This document shows, in pieces, positions 4,491 through 5,325 of a stretch of DNA of 5,325 nucleotides. Origin of the DNA: Methanoregula sp. (lineage in GTDB: Archaea; Halobacteriota; Methanomicrobia; Methanomicrobiales; Methanospirillaceae); the NCBI RefSeq assembly GCF_002835825.1, contig NZ_PIZH01000142.1, positions 1-5,325 of the forward strand, written 5' to 3'. The number at the start of each line of letters is the position of its first letter. The first letter of the stretch is position 1. Position numbers and translations under genes: made by a program. The notes under the pieces are model-generated. The model saw only the letters and a program-made list of their open reading frames with translations. It had not been told where the DNA came from and made no database searches.

Positions 4491-4653
4491 AGGATAAACG
4501 CAGATGAAAAAGGTTTACCGGACTCTGGAATAAAAACAGCAGAAACAGATTGTCGTTTCTCCCTGAGATTATTACCCGATGTATCGTTCCCCGGCAATTT
4601 CTCTTACCGGAAGAAGTGTGGAATCTGCCATTTTTCGTAAACAGACGGCCCTG

Positions 4654-4661
4654 TTATATAT
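4654..4661. promoter_or_regulatory. Second orphan TATA-like box
   Basis: TTATATAT lies between the motif cluster and the 3' end of the NERD gene. Read rightward it would make antisense RNA to the NERD gene; read leftward it would transcribe the motif cluster from the other strand. No gene is tied to it. Confidence 0.25.
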
Positions 4662-4691
4662 CGGGTTTTGTCTGACGTAATCCTGCCCTGG

Positions 4692-5325
4692 TTATCTCGC
4701 CTCGTTGAACGAGATCACGTGCGTCAGCCGTTCGACATTCATTGGCGAGAGGATCTTCTCCCGGTTTGTGATGTGTTCTGCCAGCCGGTCGAGAGTGATT
4801 ACATCGATATCCTTGTTGATCCTCAGGTCGGGGTGGGACCCCCTGAGGGAGACGATGATACACCGGATTTTCGGGTTCCTTTCGTAGAAACGGTACTCGT
4901 CCTTCATGGAGAGCCAGAGGGCCTGCGTGGCAATCCGTACCTGGCGTTTGATGTCTCCGGTCTTCAGTTCAATGTCTGCCCCTGACCAGTTCTTGGTCCC
5001 GATAAGGAAAAGCCCCGTGGGCCCGATGACAACCGGGTCGATCTGCTGGAACCGGATTTCGTCCTTCTTTCTCCACCAGTACGCGGTGTCGAAGCGGTGA
5101 AGGTCGACACCGCTCATAATATGATAGTCATCAGGCATCTCTGAGAGCACATCGACAACCTGCTGCTCAGCTGTTGCTCCGATGAGATAGGACCGGTTCT
5201 TCTCAAGGAATCGCATCGTTGCGGTGATATCCCGGCTTGCAGAACTGACGCTGCGTGTCCGTGTTGCGATCGCCTTTTCCCATTCGCGTTTCAACTTCCA
5301 GATTTTCCATCGGACCCTGGTTGAT
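4692..5325 (-). CDS. NERD (nuclease-related) domain protein, 5' end probably outside the window
   Basis: The frame is open from the window edge; the only in-window start near the edge is TTG at 5294, giving 200 residues, and codons before it (VRWKIWKLKREW) read as protein, so the gene probably starts beyond the window. NERD domains share the PD-(D/E)xK nuclease fold and are thought to act on DNA or RNA. Numbered from the TTG: GATAEQQVVDVL (39-50) is the opening helix with E43; IDPVVIGPTGLFLIGTKNWSG (85-105) is the core, with D86 and K101. Active members read IExKNW here; this one has G99 (codon GGG, one base from GAG) and P87 in place of the usual His. The rest (QVRIATQALWL, RCIIVSLRG, DIDVITLDRLAEHI) is the usual C-terminal half of the fold. 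No signal peptide is seen. The fold call is sound; nuclease activity is doubtful. Confidence 0.8.
   Translation of the reverse strand, partial: STRVRWKIWKLKREWEKAIATRTRSVSSASRDITATMRFLEKNRSYLIGATAEQQVVDVLSEMPDDYHIMSGVDLHRFDTAYWWRKKDEIRFQQIDPVVIGPTGLFLIGTKNWSGADIELKTGDIKRQVRIATQALWLSMKDEYRFYERNPKIRCIIVSLRGSHPDLRINKDIDVITLDRLAEHITNREKILSPMNVERLTHVISFNEAR

Larger units (their letters stand above)
4415..4610. repeat. TTACCGG motif cluster (five copies)
   Basis: Direct copies lie at 4415-4421, 4449-4455, 4515-4521 and 4604-4610, and an inverted copy CCGGTAA at 4465-4471. The first sits directly upstream of the TATA box and the second at the expected transcription start. Copies two and three form a perfect inverted repeat with a nine-base spacer. 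A 7-base word is expected far less than once in a stretch this long. Likely binding sites for a regulator or stem-forming RNA segments. Confidence 0.45.
4369..4691. other. 323-base gene-free region with clustered motifs
   Basis: No convincing protein gene is present. The region holds the DUF2927 gene terminator, a strong TATA box (4424-4430), five copies of TTACCGG or its complement, a 12-base palindrome (4479-4490) and a second orphan TATA box (4654-4661). Short frames exist on the plus strand: a 9-codon MKKVYRTLE after AGGA (ATG at 4504) and a 33-codon frame from 4579 to 4680. Both are too short to support. The layout fits a regulated promoter with a non-coding or leader-peptide transcript. 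Confidence 0.5.

Noticed and set aside
4415..4597. 60-codon minus-strand frame in the motif-rich region
   Set aside because: It starts with TTG without a ribosome site and has an unstructured composition; the repeats explain the conserved-looking segments better.
4415..4610. TTACCGG copies as a CRISPR array
   Set aside because: The repeats are only seven bases, of mixed orientation and irregular spacing (34, 16, 50 and 89 bases), and no cas gene is nearby.

Overview
The window looks like chromosomal DNA of a methanogenic archaeon, most likely from the Methanomicrobiales (a Methanoregula-like organism). The evidence is archaeal-style TATA boxes, several lying 26-30 bases before an ATG (leaderless-type spacing), plain T-tract terminators, a Shine-Dalgarno sequence of the GGTGA type, two secreted lipoproteins with N-terminal lipoboxes, and small proteins typical of that order. 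This lineage call is an inference from style, not from a marker gene.

Layout from left to right: (1) positions 1-198, minus strand, the 5' part of a decayed cytosine/nucleoside deaminase gene with an in-frame amber codon and lost active-site residues. (2) 346-1122, plus, a NYN (PIN-like RNase) plus LOTUS/OST-HTH protein, diverging from the deaminase relic. (3) 1360-1551, minus, a 63-residue zinc-ribbon-like protein. (4) 1685-1822, plus, a 45-residue lysine-rich protein. (5) 2010-2459, plus, a small lipoprotein with a textbook leaderless promoter. (6) 2567-3334, minus, an NADPH-dependent FMN reductase gene cut in two by one in-frame TAA, with a degenerate FMN phosphate loop and a replaced C-terminus. 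(7) 3514-4368, plus, a lipoprotein with a DUF2927-like domain. (8) 4369-4691, a 323-base gene-free stretch with a strong TATA box, five copies of TTACCGG/CCGGTAA and a 12-base palindrome. (9) 4692 to the window end, minus, a NERD-domain protein whose expected catalytic glutamate is glycine.

The genes do not form an operon. They are mostly single-gene units with alternating strands and their own promoters and terminators, and I see no shared pathway. The common theme is decay: two enzyme genes (deaminase, FMN reductase) and perhaps a third active site (NERD) have lost key residues by point substitution while the surrounding reading frame stayed open. I found no CRISPR array, tRNA, rRNA, transposase or phage gene. 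The most unusual non-coding structure is the TTACCGG cluster at 4415-4610, which looks like a regulated promoter and/or a structured leader with no recognisable downstream gene.
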